64,000 bases of DNA from Aeromicrobium panaciterrae (GTDB taxonomy: Bacteria; Actinomycetota; Actinomycetes; Propionibacteriales; Nocardioidaceae): positions 1-64,000 of the forward strand of contig NZ_JAVDWH010000001.1 of NCBI RefSeq assembly GCF_031457275.1, in the 5' to 3' direction. Shown in pieces: positions 56,751 through 64,000 of the stretch (the stretch's first letter is position 1; every line of letters starts with the position of its first letter). The notes under the pieces were generated by a model. That model made no database searches. It saw only the letters and a list, made by a program, of their open reading frames with translations, and was not told the DNA's origin. The position numbers were made by a program, and so were the translations under genes.

Positions 56751-56813
56751 GACCAAGGTCCTGGCGAGTGGTGCTCAACGACTGTGTGTTCGCCCTTCAA
56801 CTCTCGAAATAGT
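56750..56813 (+). promoter_or_regulatory. DosR-box-like promoter before the CBS remnant
   Basis: GGACCAAGGTCC (56750-56761), identical to the cydA box. CAACGACTGTG starts 26 nt after the first G, and AATAGT (56808-56813) starts 58 nt after it, again the cydA register. The transcript would begin near 56820. Confidence 0.68.
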
Positions 56814-56819
56814 GGAATC

Positions 56820-56887
56820 AGCGAGCCCGTCGGAGCCGTGAGGTGGCAGGACCACCAACCCCCCAGACGCGGGGAAGACGGGCACGC
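56820..56887 (+). ncRNA. Second copy of the candidate structured RNA leader
   Basis: P1: GCGAGCCCGTC (56821-56831) pairs with GACGGGCACGC (56877-56887) at 10 of 11 positions. Junction GGAGCCGTGA, P2 hairpin GGTGG/CCACC around CAGGA (56842-56856), P3 CCCC/GGGG around CAGACGC followed by GAA. The arrangement matches the cydA leader at 44053-44122. Position 10 of P1 is U-A here and C-G there, and P2 has different sequence but still pairs. Confidence 0.6.
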
Positions 56888-56920
56888 CGCGAAGGCGGCC
56901 GCGTATGAAGGGAGCAGGAC

Positions 56921-56965
56921 ATGAGTGCACGTGACGTGATGGTGGAGGGAGCTGTCACGCCGCAA
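56921..56965 (+). pseudogene. N-terminal remnant of a CBS-domain (Hrp1-like) gene
   Basis: After a good ribosome site (AAGGGAG, 6 nt) the ATG at 56921 encodes MSARDVMVEGAVTPQ, which looks like the start of CBS-domain proteins such as the DosR-regulated Hrp1 (ARDIM-x-x-G). The match stops exactly where the opposite-strand DUF1003 gene ends (56966). The frame stays open to 57475 but only as antisense to DUF1003. Promoter, leader and start thus survive while the body appears lost by deletion or rearrangement. A short leader peptide is the alternative. Confidence 0.5.
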
Positions 56966-57382
56966 TCACGACGTCCGCTGTTCAGGATCGTCGATGATGC
57001 GCCGATGAAGTTCGGTGGTCAGGACATGGATGGCGCGGGTCAGTTCCGTGTTTGTCTTGAGCTCGAGCTCCTGCTCGACGAAGTCGTGGTCCGCCTTCGC
57101 TCTTTGGAACTCGGCCTGGCGGTTCTGCCCGATCATGACGAACGTCGACAGGAAGATCGCTTCCAGCGAGACCACCAGCGTCAGAGTCGGCCACGGGCTC
57201 GACTCCGCAAGCAGCATCCACAATGCGAACGCCACGACGTGCGCATACACGAATGGCATGGACCCCGCGAACGTCGTGATCGCGTCCGCGAGACGCAGCT
57301 GAACGTCGGCCGTACGGCTCTGATGAAAGGCCAAGACAGCCGGGTGTCCCCTGTCTTCACCACCAGGAATCGATTCGCTCAT
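56966..57382 (-). CDS. DUF1003 membrane protein
   Basis: 138 residues. DUF1003 pattern: LRLADAITTFAGSMPFVYAHVVAFALWM, then the second helix TLTLVVSLEAIFLSTFVMIGQNRQAE, followed by a helical cytosolic tail (RAKADHDFVEQELELKTNTEL). Unknown function. Divergent from the PPOX-fold gene. Its 3' end abuts the CBS remnant. Confidence 0.82.
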   Translation of the reverse strand: MSESIPGGEDRGHPAVLAFHQSRTADVQLRLADAITTFAGSMPFVYAHVVAFALWMLLAESSPWPTLTLVVSLEAIFLSTFVMIGQNRQAEFQRAKADHDFVEQELELKTNTELTRAIHVLTTELHRRIIDDPEQRTS

Positions 57383-57471
57383 TGCACTCCTTCGTCGCTC
57401 ACGAGGTACGACTGCGCCAAGTATGCGGTCCGTCGCGTAACGACGGCGGACACCGACCCGAAAGGGCTGTC

Positions 57472-57900
57472 ATGACAACTCACGAGGACCTACGGCGAGG
57501 CAAGATCATCGACATACCTGAAGACGAGTGCAGGTTCCTTCTGACGACCACAACGGTCGGCAGAGTGGCATTCGTCAACGACGAAGGCCAACAACTCGTG
57601 CCGGTCAACTTCGCCGTCATCGACGGCGTCGTCTACTTCCGCACAGTGTCCGACGGATTCCTGGCTCAGCTGGCACGCGGACACGATGATGTGGCATTCG
57701 GCGCCGACCACCACGACGACACGTACCGCGATGGTTGGAATGTCACGGTCAAGGGACCTGCGTTGCTGGTTGAGGACCGCGCAACGATCAACATGGTGCT
57801 GAGCCACGGCCGCCTTCGACCCTGGGCTGGCGGCGTTCGCCCCCTCGTCATTCGCATCTCGATCAACTCAATCGCCGGACGCCGAGTCTCCGGTCACTGA
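57472..57900 (+). CDS. Pyridoxamine 5'-phosphate oxidase-fold flavin/F420-binding protein
   Basis: 142 residues from ATG 57472; the longer frame from 57382 lacks a ribosome site. PPOX split barrel: CRFLLTTTTVGRVAFVNDEGQQLVPVNFAVIDGVVYFRT, read in pieces, then GWNVTVKGPALLVED. Such proteins bind FMN or F420; several belong to the DosR regulon in mycobacteria. No good DosR box is visible in its 89-bp upstream region. Followed after 32 bp by DUF2231, likely in one transcript. Confidence 0.8.
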   Translation: MTTHEDLRRGKIIDIPEDECRFLLTTTTVGRVAFVNDEGQQLVPVNFAVIDGVVYFRTVSDGFLAQLARGHDDVAFGADHHDDTYRDGWNVTVKGPALLVEDRATINMVLSHGRLRPWAGGVRPLVIRISINSIAGRRVSGH

Positions 57901-57932
57901 CCCATCCAGTACGACACATCAAAGGACTCGAC

Positions 57933-58415
57933 ATGCCAAACGACTTCTTCGGACTTCCACTCCACCCGTTGATCGTTCACGCGACCGTGGTCGTGGTTCC
58001 GCTCGCTGCGCTCCTGGTCCTGCTTGCCACGGCAAACAGCAAGGTTCGGCGATGGGCCGGGCCCCTTCCGCTGGCTGCCAGCGCGCTCGGGGTCATCCTC
58101 GTACCTCTGTCGACGTCGACCGGAGAGACGCTCGAAGAGCATGTAGCCGAGACGGCACTGCTCGAGAAGCACACCGAGATGGCCGAGGCCCTGTTGCCCT
58201 GGATGATCGCTCTTGCCGTGGTCGCGCTGGCGAGCTACGTTCTGCACCGGCGCAACGGGGAGACACCGGCCACCAGCCGGGCGATTCCCACGATCCTCGT
58301 CGTTGCGGCTCTCGTCGCCGCAGCAGGAACCACTGTGCAAGTCGGTCGGATCGGTCACAGCGGCGCAGAGGCCGCCTGGGACGACGTCAACATGAACTCC
58401 AACGGCCGAGAATAG
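57933..58415 (+). CDS. DUF2231 membrane protein
   Basis: 160 residues with four helices. The start FGLPLHPLIVHATVVVVPLAALL contains the conserved HP-x3-H pattern of DUF2231 (an uncharacterised, possibly haem-binding, small membrane family). A second conserved His lies in LLEKHTEMAE. Convergent with arcC, with an 8-bp gap. Confidence 0.8.
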   Translation: MPNDFFGLPLHPLIVHATVVVVPLAALLVLLATANSKVRRWAGPLPLAASALGVILVPLSTSTGETLEEHVAETALLEKHTEMAEALLPWMIALAVVALASYVLHRRNGETPATSRAIPTILVVAALVAAAGTTVQVGRIGHSGAEAAWDDVNMNSNGRE

Positions 58416-58423
58416 GCGGCCGA

Positions 58424-59443
58424 TCAACCGCGTCCCGGTACCCCCGTCGGCACATCCGAAACGACACGGAGATGACGCGGAGAAGGGCCGGATGCCGGAT
58501 CTGAACCAGGCGACTCATACTCGATTCCCCGTACGCGATTGGTCACCAATGTGCCTGATTCGTGGGCGAGTACCGCATCAATCTGCGTCAAAGAGCCGAT
58601 CACACAGTCGCCTCTCCCCCCGCGAACAAATTGCTGAGCGGCCGCAATCTTTGGACCCATCGAGCCTGCGGAAAAGGAGATCGCGTCAAGAGCATCAGGG
58701 TGTGCGCGAACGATCAGGCGCTGGGTGGGCTTGCCCCAGTCGACGTACGCACCGTTGACGTCGGTCGCGATGATCAGCTCGTCTGCGTTCAGGTCACGCG
58801 CAAGCACCGCGCTCGCGAGGTCCTTGTCGATCACCGCCTCAACGCCGGCCATCACGTCGGCAGCGCTGTCGAAGGTTGTTGGAACACCTCCGCCGCCCGC
58901 ACAGATCACCACGCCACCTTCACGCAGCAGCCACTCGATCGGCTTTGTCTCGAGGATGCGGATCGGCATTGGCGAGGGCACGACCCGACGTAATGAACCT
59001 CCATCGGCCTTCATCACCCACCCGTGTTCCTGAGCGAGCACGGCCGCCTGCTCCATGTTGTAGATCGGTCCGACAAACTTCGTCGGGTCTTCGAACGCCG
59101 GATCCCTTGGATCAACGACTGTTCTCGTCACCAATGTGGCGATGACCCGATCGTTGCCGATGCGGTTGCCGAGCTCTTGCTCAATGAGGTACCCAATCAT
59201 TCCCTCGGTCTGGGCGCCCAAGACGTCGAATGGGTAGGCGCTGACATCGTCATACGCAGCAGCCTGCAGCGCAAGCAGACCGACCTGCGGGCCATTTCCG
59301 TGTGAGACGACGAGCTCGTGGTCAGCCGCGATGCGGGCCAATGGTCCGCAAGCGGTAGCGATCGATGCGCGCTGATTGGCGATCGACATCGGCTCGCCGC
59401 GCCGAAGGATCGCGTTCCCGCCGAGTGCGACGACGACCCGCAT
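58424..59443 (-). CDS. arcC: Carbamate kinase
   Basis: 339 residues. Makes ATP from carbamoyl phosphate and ADP, the energy-yielding step of the arginine deiminase pathway. VVVALGGNAILRRGEP, VVSHGNGPQVG, ICAGGGGVP, DKDLASAVLA and FSAGSMGPKIAAA are family motifs. About 25 residues beyond the usual length of about 310 form a Pro/Ser/Gly-rich C-terminal extension. Start overlaps the arcB stop (TAATG at 59441-59445). Last gene of the arc operon. Confidence 0.94.
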   Translation of the reverse strand: MRVVVALGGNAILRRGEPMSIANQRASIATACGPLARIAADHELVVSHGNGPQVGLLALQAAAYDDVSAYPFDVLGAQTEGMIGYLIEQELGNRIGNDRVIATLVTRTVVDPRDPAFEDPTKFVGPIYNMEQAAVLAQEHGWVMKADGGSLRRVVPSPMPIRILETKPIEWLLREGGVVICAGGGGVPTTFDSAADVMAGVEAVIDKDLASAVLARDLNADELIIATDVNGAYVDWGKPTQRLIVRAHPDALDAISFSAGSMGPKIAAAQQFVRGGRGDCVIGSLTQIDAVLAHESGTLVTNRVRGIEYESPGSDPASGPSPRHLRVVSDVPTGVPGRG

Positions 59444-60485
59444 TAATCCTCCAAAGTGGCCACGAGCATGGCCTTGATGCTGTGCATACGATTCTCCGCC
59501 TGATCGAACACGATGGAGCTGTCGGACTCGAACACCTCATCGGTGACCTCGAGGCTCACCCGACCTGTCTGCTTAAAGATCTTCTCGCCGATCTCCGTTC
59601 GGCGGTCGTGGAATGCCGGGAGGCAATGCATGAAGGCCGTGTCCTTGCGACCGCTCAGGGACATGAGATCGGCGTTGACCTGGTAGTCGTTCAGCAGTTC
59701 GAGACGTTCCGTCCAGACCTTTTCAGGCTCGCCCATCGACACCCAGACATCGGTGTAGACGAAGTCGACGCCCTCAAGGCCGCGACGAGGGTCGCTGGTC
59801 TGGAGGATCGTTGCCTCGGTCTCACGAGCGATCGCGGTCGCCGACGCCATCACCGACTCTGAGTTCCACAGGGACTGCGGACCCACCATGCGAACATCCA
59901 TTCCGGACATCGCGCCCGCGACCAGCAGGGAGTTGCCGACGTTGTTCCTCGCATCGCCGACATACGCGAACGAGATCTTGTCTGCGGCCTTACCGGAGTG
60001 TTCGAGCATCGTGAAGACATCGCACAACGACTGGGTCGGGTGCCAGGTGTCGCTGAGACCGTTCCAGACCGGTACGCCCGATGAGCGCGCCAGATCCTCG
60101 ACGCTTGCGTGCGCAAAGCCTCGATACTCGATCCCGTCGAACATCCGTCCGAGCACACGACCGGTGTCCTTGACGGACTCCTTGTGGCCCAGCTGAGAAC
60201 CGGTCGGATCGAGGTAGGTGACATGAGCGCCCTGGTCATGAGCCGCCACCTCGAAAGCGCACCGAGTGCGCGTCGAGTTCTTGGCGAAGACCAAGGCAAT
60301 GTTGCGACCGACCAGTCGTCGGATCTCGTGCCGCGACTTCTTCTCAGCTTGAGCTCCTCTGTGAGCAGGAGCAGTCCGTCCCACTGTTCAAGAGTGAGGT
60401 CGAGCTCCTTGGTGATGCTCTTGCCTTGGAGGCCGAGATGGGTGCGGGGAAGCTCGAAACCGAGCTCCGGATCAAGCAGCGTCAT
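59443..60485 (-). pseudogene. arcB: Ornithine carbamoyltransferase with a single frameshift
   Basis: The start ATG 60485 overlaps the arcA stop (ATGA 60482-60485) and begins MTLLDPELGFELPRTHLGLQG. That frame runs to ...LTEELK and then breaks; the rest of the protein continues in another frame from [21 protein letters not shown]. The total span, 1043 nt, is one short of a multiple of three, and the junction is near 60348, where AAG is followed by CT instead of [23 protein letters not shown] and HCLPAFHD are intact. Real inactivation, -1 recoding or a sequence error are the options. Confidence 0.85.
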
Positions 60486-61708
60486 GACGACACCGCCTCT
60501 CTGACGATGGGACAGGTCATGCATCGAGGTCCACCACGCCCACGGCCCAACTCTGAGCCGACGACCGGGATGATCTCAATGCCGTTCTCGGTGAGGTACT
60601 TGTTCGTGAACGAGTTGCGTTCGTAGCCCATGACGACTCCCGGCTCGACCGCCAGGAAGTTGGTCCCGTCGTCCCACTGCTCGCGCGCTGCGGTCATGCG
60701 GTTCATCGGAACCTTCAGTACACGCAGCTTGTCGATATCGAGCGCATCAGCGATCGCCGAGAACAGCTCGCGGTTCTCCTTGACCTCGTAGTGGCCGACG
60801 TGGCCGACGGGGGTCAAGGTGAAGGAACGCAGCTCATCGGGCAGGTACGGATAGACACAGAACGCGTCACGGTCGACCATCGTCATCGCGGTGTCGAGAT
60901 GCATGAACGCCCGCGTCTTGGGCAGCTCAACCACGATGATGCGCTCGGCCGTACGCGTCTCGAACAGGCGTTGGGCCAGCATCTCCACTCCCTGCGGACT
61001 GGTGCGCTCCCCCATGCCGATCATGACTGCACCATTGCCGATCACGGTGATGTCGCCGCCCTCGACCGTTGCCGGCTCGTGCTGCAGCGAGTCATTCCCG
61101 TACAAGAACGTGAACTCCGAGTCGCGGAACATCGGGTGATAGTTGTAGACCACCTGCGAGTTGATGGTCTCGCGCTTGCGGGCCGGCTTGGACATCGGAT
61201 TGATCGACACCCCGCCGTAGATCCATGCCGAGTTGTCGCGCTGGAACAGATGGTTGGGCAGAGGCGTGAGAAGGAAGTCCTCGTCGTCGAGGTACTCCAT
61301 CAAGAGGCTCGAGGCGTGCAACAACGGCGCGATCTCGCGCTTGAGGACACCGCCGATCAGCATGTCGGCAAGGTCGACTGCGGCGGTGCCACCGACCAGA
61401 GCGTCCAAAGGCGCATCGAGTGCCGGGCCGAACCGGGTAGCGGTCGTCAGTTGGTCCTGGAGAAACTCCCGCGCGCCAGGTTCGTCGAGCGCTGAGGCGA
61501 GCAACTCCTCAAAGTGGTGGACCGTGGTGCCACGCGCCCTGAGCTGAGCGACGAATCCATCGTGCTCCTCTCGCGCGCGCTCGGCCCACATGACGTCATC
61601 GAACAGAAGCTCATCAACGTTCCCTGGCGTGAGCCTCGACAGTTCGCTTCCGGGACGGTGCACGATGACCTCGCGCAACGCCCCGACCTCCGAGTCGACA
61701 TGGAACAT
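60482..61708 (-). CDS. arcA: Arginine deiminase
   Basis: 408 residues from ATG 61708, one base after the arcD stop (TGACATG). Converts arginine to citrulline and ammonia in the cytosol. FHVDSEVGALREVIVHRPG, LPNHLFQRDNSAWI, TVEGGDITVIG, MHLDTAMTMVDRDAFCVYP and the catalytic Cys in GGPRCMTCP (about 396) are all present. Second gene of arcDABC. Ammonia can also counter acid stress. Confidence 0.96.
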   Translation of the reverse strand: MFHVDSEVGALREVIVHRPGSELSRLTPGNVDELLFDDVMWAERAREEHDGFVAQLRARGTTVHHFEELLASALDEPGAREFLQDQLTTATRFGPALDAPLDALVGGTAAVDLADMLIGGVLKREIAPLLHASSLLMEYLDDEDFLLTPLPNHLFQRDNSAWIYGGVSINPMSKPARKRETINSQVVYNYHPMFRDSEFTFLYGNDSLQHEPATVEGGDITVIGNGAVMIGMGERTSPQGVEMLAQRLFETRTAERIIVVELPKTRAFMHLDTAMTMVDRDAFCVYPYLPDELRSFTLTPVGHVGHYEVKENRELFSAIADALDIDKLRVLKVPMNRMTAAREQWDDGTNFLAVEPGVVMGYERNSFTNKYLTENGIEIIPVVGSELGRGRGGPRCMTCPIVREAVSS

Positions 61709-61709
61709 G

Positions 61710-63128
61710 TCAGGCAACCGTCTCGTCGTACGCGGGAACCTCGAGCGGCGCTGTCATGTGGCCACGCTGAGCGAGGTAGACCGGTACACCGAGGAGCAGC
61801 GCGCCACCGGTCATGAGGAACGGACCCCAGACGACGTACCACGAGGCATCGACGTTCTTCGAGTAGTAGATGAACGCGATGGCCGCCACCAACGATGCTG
61901 ACGCCACGACGACGTCCCGTACGAAGTGCGCTGCGTTGCCGACACTGCGGTCCTTGAACCGCCAGACGAGCTGCGCCAGGGCAGAGAATCCGAACGGGAT
62001 CGCGGCGGTGATACCGGTCATGAGGACCAGCGTCGTGAAGACCGTGGCTCCGTTCGCGCCCGAGAAACTGATCAGCACTGCGATCGAGGCGAACAGGGTC
62101 GACGAGACGATTCCGAAGACGGGAGCGCCGTTCTTGGCGAGCACGGCGAACTGCTTCGGGAAGAGCCCGTCCTGGGCTGCAGCGCGAGGCATCTCGGCGC
62201 AGATCATGGTCCAGCCGTTCAGCGCGCCGATACCGGAGATGATGACCGCAATCGCGACCAAGTCTCCCGACCAGGTTCCGCCGAAGATCGTGTTGGTCGC
62301 CACTGCGTAGGAGGCCTTGTTCTCGTCCAGGGCGAGGGCGGTCGTGGGCAGGATGCCGAAGACCGCGATGAGCGACAACATGTACACCACTGCACTGCCG
62401 AGCGTCCCGAAGACTGTCGCACGGGGAACATTGTGTTTGGGGTCGCGCACCTTCGCTGCGGCAACGGCGGCCGTCTCGACACCGAGGTAGGCAAACAGGC
62501 AGATCGCCATCGCGCCACCGATGGCTGACATGTTGGTGTCGCCGCTGGTGTTCCACGGCGTGAAGTTCGCCGAGCTGATGAAGAACAGTCCAACCGTGGC
62601 CAAGAAGACCAACGGAAGGAACTTGAGCACAGTTGTCACGACCTGAAATGCACCGACATTGCGGAGACCGGTCAGGTTGACCGCAGCAGGGATCCAAAGG
62701 CCGACGAGAGCAATCAGGATGCTGGCAGTCGTGCTGCCACCCTTGTTGATGAAGTGCTCAACGTAGTAGACCCAGCCCACTGCGATTGCGGCGTTGCCGG
62801 CCCACGCCGTGATCCAGTACGACCACGCGTTGCCGAAGCCGACACCGTTGCCAAATGCGGTGCGCGAGTACGCGTACGGTCCGCCGTCAGCAGGAATACG
62901 TCGGCTCAGTGCGGCGAACATGAAGGCAAATGCCAGCGCGCCCACGGTCGCGACCGCCATGGCCACAAGGCTGATGGGGCCATACGAGGCGAGTGAGTAG
63001 GGAAGGCTGAAGATCCCCACGCCGATGATGCTTCCGACGATGAGCGCCGTCGATTGCGACAGCCCCATGTAATGGTCGGGAGTGCCGGCTCGTTCAGTGG
63101 ACTTCGGGGGTTCGATCAAAGTGGCCAT
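61710..63128 (-). CDS. arcD: APC-family amino acid permease, probable arginine/ornithine antiporter
   Basis: 472 residues, about 12-13 helices. The N-terminus SQSTALIVGSIIGVGIFSLPYSLASYGPISL has the GSIIGxGIF motif of APC antiporters, and FAYLGVETAAVAAAKVRDPKHNVPRAT the second substrate-binding segment. Its position before arcA points to arginine/ornithine exchange. It is behind a DosR-box-like promoter. Substrate assignment rests on context. Confidence 0.86.
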   Translation of the reverse strand: MATLIEPPKSTERAGTPDHYMGLSQSTALIVGSIIGVGIFSLPYSLASYGPISLVAMAVATVGALAFAFMFAALSRRIPADGGPYAYSRTAFGNGVGFGNAWSYWITAWAGNAAIAVGWVYYVEHFINKGGSTTASILIALVGLWIPAAVNLTGLRNVGAFQVVTTVLKFLPLVFLATVGLFFISSANFTPWNTSGDTNMSAIGGAMAICLFAYLGVETAAVAAAKVRDPKHNVPRATVFGTLGSAVVYMLSLIAVFGILPTTALALDENKASYAVATNTIFGGTWSGDLVAIAVIISGIGALNGWTMICAEMPRAAAQDGLFPKQFAVLAKNGAPVFGIVSSTLFASIAVLISFSGANGATVFTTLVLMTGITAAIPFGFSALAQLVWRFKDRSVGNAAHFVRDVVVASASLVAAIAFIYYSKNVDASWYVVWGPFLMTGGALLLGVPVYLAQRGHMTAPLEVPAYDETVA

Positions 63129-63158
63129 GGTTGCTCCTGGTAGCGATGTATAGGACCA

Positions 63159-63222
63159 ACACTGTCCGCGTTCGACGTGATCCTTCAGGGGCTGATGCCC
63201 TGACCCGGTGTGCCTTTGGTCC
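63159..63222 (-). promoter_or_regulatory. DosR-box-like promoter of the arc operon
   Basis: On the minus strand GGACCAAAGGCA (63222-63211) is followed at 58 nt by a weak -10 (CAGTGT, 63164-63159), the register of the cyd and usp promoters. The second half-site is poor (GCCC instead of GACC). The box lies within the 3' end of the flavodoxin-like gene. A 6-bp stem-loop (TCAGGG/CCCTGA, 63185-63203) at that gene's stop may also attenuate read-through. Confidence 0.55.
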
Positions 63223-63757
63223 CACGTAGGACGCGGGAAGGATTGGCGCCGAGTTCAGCCGCGATGTGGTTCGACCACGCGTCGACGACTGACCAGTCGC
63301 GATGATCTCCGGGCAGGGCGTGAACGCCTTTGACCACGATGCGCTCGATGAAGCTGAGATGAGTGGTGTCGAGCTTGCCCCCGAACACCATGTGCTCATC
63401 TGCCTCACCCAGGGCAGCCAGGGCATCGGCCGAGATGACCTGGGCGTTCTCCGATTCGATTTCGGAGATTGGGCCCGTGCTGAACAGGAACAGGTCTGTG
63501 GGCGGGTTGTCTCGCAGGTAGTCCAAAGCCTTCGCCGCTGAATGCATCCAGTGGCCGTAGTAGATCGCGCTCCCGAGGACAACGGCGTCAGCATCGTCAA
63601 AGACCCGGAAATCGCAAAGCTCCCCACGGATCACGTGCCAGTGTTCGGGCAGTGCCAACGTAAGCGTCGCGGCAATGCGGTCGGCGATTTCGCACGTTCC
63701 ACCGTGCCGGCTCGCGGCAGAGACAACGAGAGTCTTGACGGGTGACGGGCCACTCAT
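63185..63757 (-). CDS. Flavodoxin-like protein (HemG/menaquinone-dependent protoporphyrinogen oxidase type)
   Basis: 190 residues from ATG 63757, one base after the USP stop. KTLVVSAASRHGGTCEIADRIAATL matches the FMN phosphate loop of flavodoxin-like proteins, and VVLGSAIYYGHWM plus FSTGPI are typical of the HemG-like group. It may use FMN to accept electrons from quinones or reduce stress-related substrates. It probably shares a transcript with the USP gene upstream and may read into arcD. Confidence 0.78.
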   Translation of the reverse strand: MSGPSPVKTLVVSAASRHGGTCEIADRIAATLTLALPEHWHVIRGELCDFRVFDDADAVVLGSAIYYGHWMHSAAKALDYLRDNPPTDLFLFSTGPISEIESENAQVISADALAALGEADEHMVFGGKLDTTHLSFIERIVVKGVHALPGDHRDWSVVDAWSNHIAAELGANPSRVLRGTKGTPGQGISP

Positions 63758-63758
63758 C

Positions 63759-64000
63759 TCAGGCGCCCGGGTAGTCAGCCGGAACCACAGCCACGGCACA
63801 GCCTGCGTGACGCAGCAGGTTGAATGCCAGCGCTCGAGAGATCGCAAACGGCATCGTGCCCTGATGCGGCCGTCCCACGACGACCAGCTCGGCCCGATCC
63901 GTGAGGCCGGCCACCACATCTTGAGGGTCGCCTACCCCGAAGGCAAGTTCGACGTCCACATCGGGGAATTCGGCCCGCCACCCGGCCAGGATCTCGGACA
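63759..64000 (-). CDS. Universal stress protein, C-terminal part (partial)
   Basis: The frame runs off the right edge; the visible residues end ELVVVGRPHQGTMPFAISRALAFNLLRHAGCAVAVVPADY. This is close to the second domain of the USP at 52532-53371, including the unusual VVVGRPH segment in place of the ATP motif, so the two are paralogues. The frame remains open past the GTG at 63959, so that is not the true start. Confidence 0.85.
   Translation of the reverse strand, partial: SEILAGWRAEFPDVDVELAFGVGDPQDVVAGLTDRAELVVVGRPHQGTMPFAISRALAFNLLRHAGCAVAVVPADYPGA

Noticed and set aside
57383-57471. Possible DosR box before the PPOX-fold gene (GGACACCGACCC)
   Set aside because: The right half does not match GTCC and no -10 lies at the expected distance.
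56966-57475. Continuation of the open frame from ATG 56921
   Set aside because: It is antisense to DUF1003 and loses CBS-like character after codon 15, so only the stub is listed.
63153-63167. GGACCAACACTGTCC before arcD
   Set aside because: Half-sites are 7 nt apart, not the 4 nt of the DosR box. It overlaps the putative -10, so I used the box at 63211-63222.

Overview
The window looks like part of the chromosome of a high-GC Gram-positive actinobacterium. Support includes a FprA-type ferredoxin reductase, HspR with HAIR-like operators, an acyl-CoA reductase of the mycobacterial AcrA1 type, a DUF3556 protein, a DesA3-like desaturase, an F420-type LLM oxidoreductase, many GTG starts and dense ATGA overlaps. 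Codon usage and gene content suggest Nocardioidaceae (possibly Aeromicrobium), but that placement is inference. I see no phage, transposon, CRISPR array, rRNA or tRNA. No gene-free stretch exceeds about 220 bp.

Layout. 0-9.5 kb: the end of a DUF222-type HNH endonuclease, an NDH-2 with a histone-like Lys/Ala/Pro tail, a small secreted surface protein, then a three-gene flavin-transfer electron-export module (FMN-binding lipoprotein, ApbE, RnfD/NqrB-FNR fusion), a phytoene-desaturase-like oxidase and a DUF3556 protein. 9.6-22 kb: FprA behind an iron-box-like palindrome, MenB, a two-domain acyl-CoA reductase divergent from an acyl-CoA ligase, an Old Yellow Enzyme behind a perfect operator-like palindrome, a fatty acid desaturase and pyruvate carboxylase. 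22-33 kb: a GT2 glycosyltransferase, then a seven-gene translationally coupled operon (FMO, TetR, hydrolase, acyl-CoA ligase, SDR, LLM oxidoreductase, APH-type kinase) divergent from two SDR genes. 33-37 kb: dnaK-grpE-dnaJ-hspR. 37-43 kb: housekeeping genes plus an ECF42 sigma factor with two DGPF/YCII proteins and a matching promoter. 44-50 kb: cydABDC. 50-52.5 kb: clpB.

52.5-64 kb, together with the cyd operon, reads as a hypoxia/dormancy island of the DosR (DevR) kind. It has two universal stress proteins with non-canonical ATP motifs, a DosS/DosT-like double-GAF histidine kinase that keeps the haem-ligand motif, a potassium channel, DUF1003, DUF2231 and flavin/F420 (PPOX-fold) proteins, a flavodoxin-like protein, and an arginine deiminase operon (arcD-arcA-arcB-arcC) in which arcB carries a frameshift. 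I found five DosR-box-like palindromes (GGACC-NN-GGTCC type). They lie before cydA, usp, the K+ channel, arcD and a truncated CBS-domain (Hrp1-like) remnant. By my own count each has a GAC-type half-site about 30 nt and a weak -10 about 58 nt after the box. The exception is the arcD site, where the half-site is poor. No response regulator is in the window.

Most unusual observation: two of these promoters (cydA and the CBS remnant, 12.8 kb apart) appear to start transcripts with the same approximately 68-nt three-way-junction-like RNA. It has an 11-bp closing stem with a compensatory base change, a P2 hairpin of different sequence at each copy, and near-identical junction nucleotides. I do not recognise this RNA family. 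A second clear signal is that dnaK and clpB both pair a GGAAT-N18-GTT promoter (SigR/SigH type) with HspR-type repeats.
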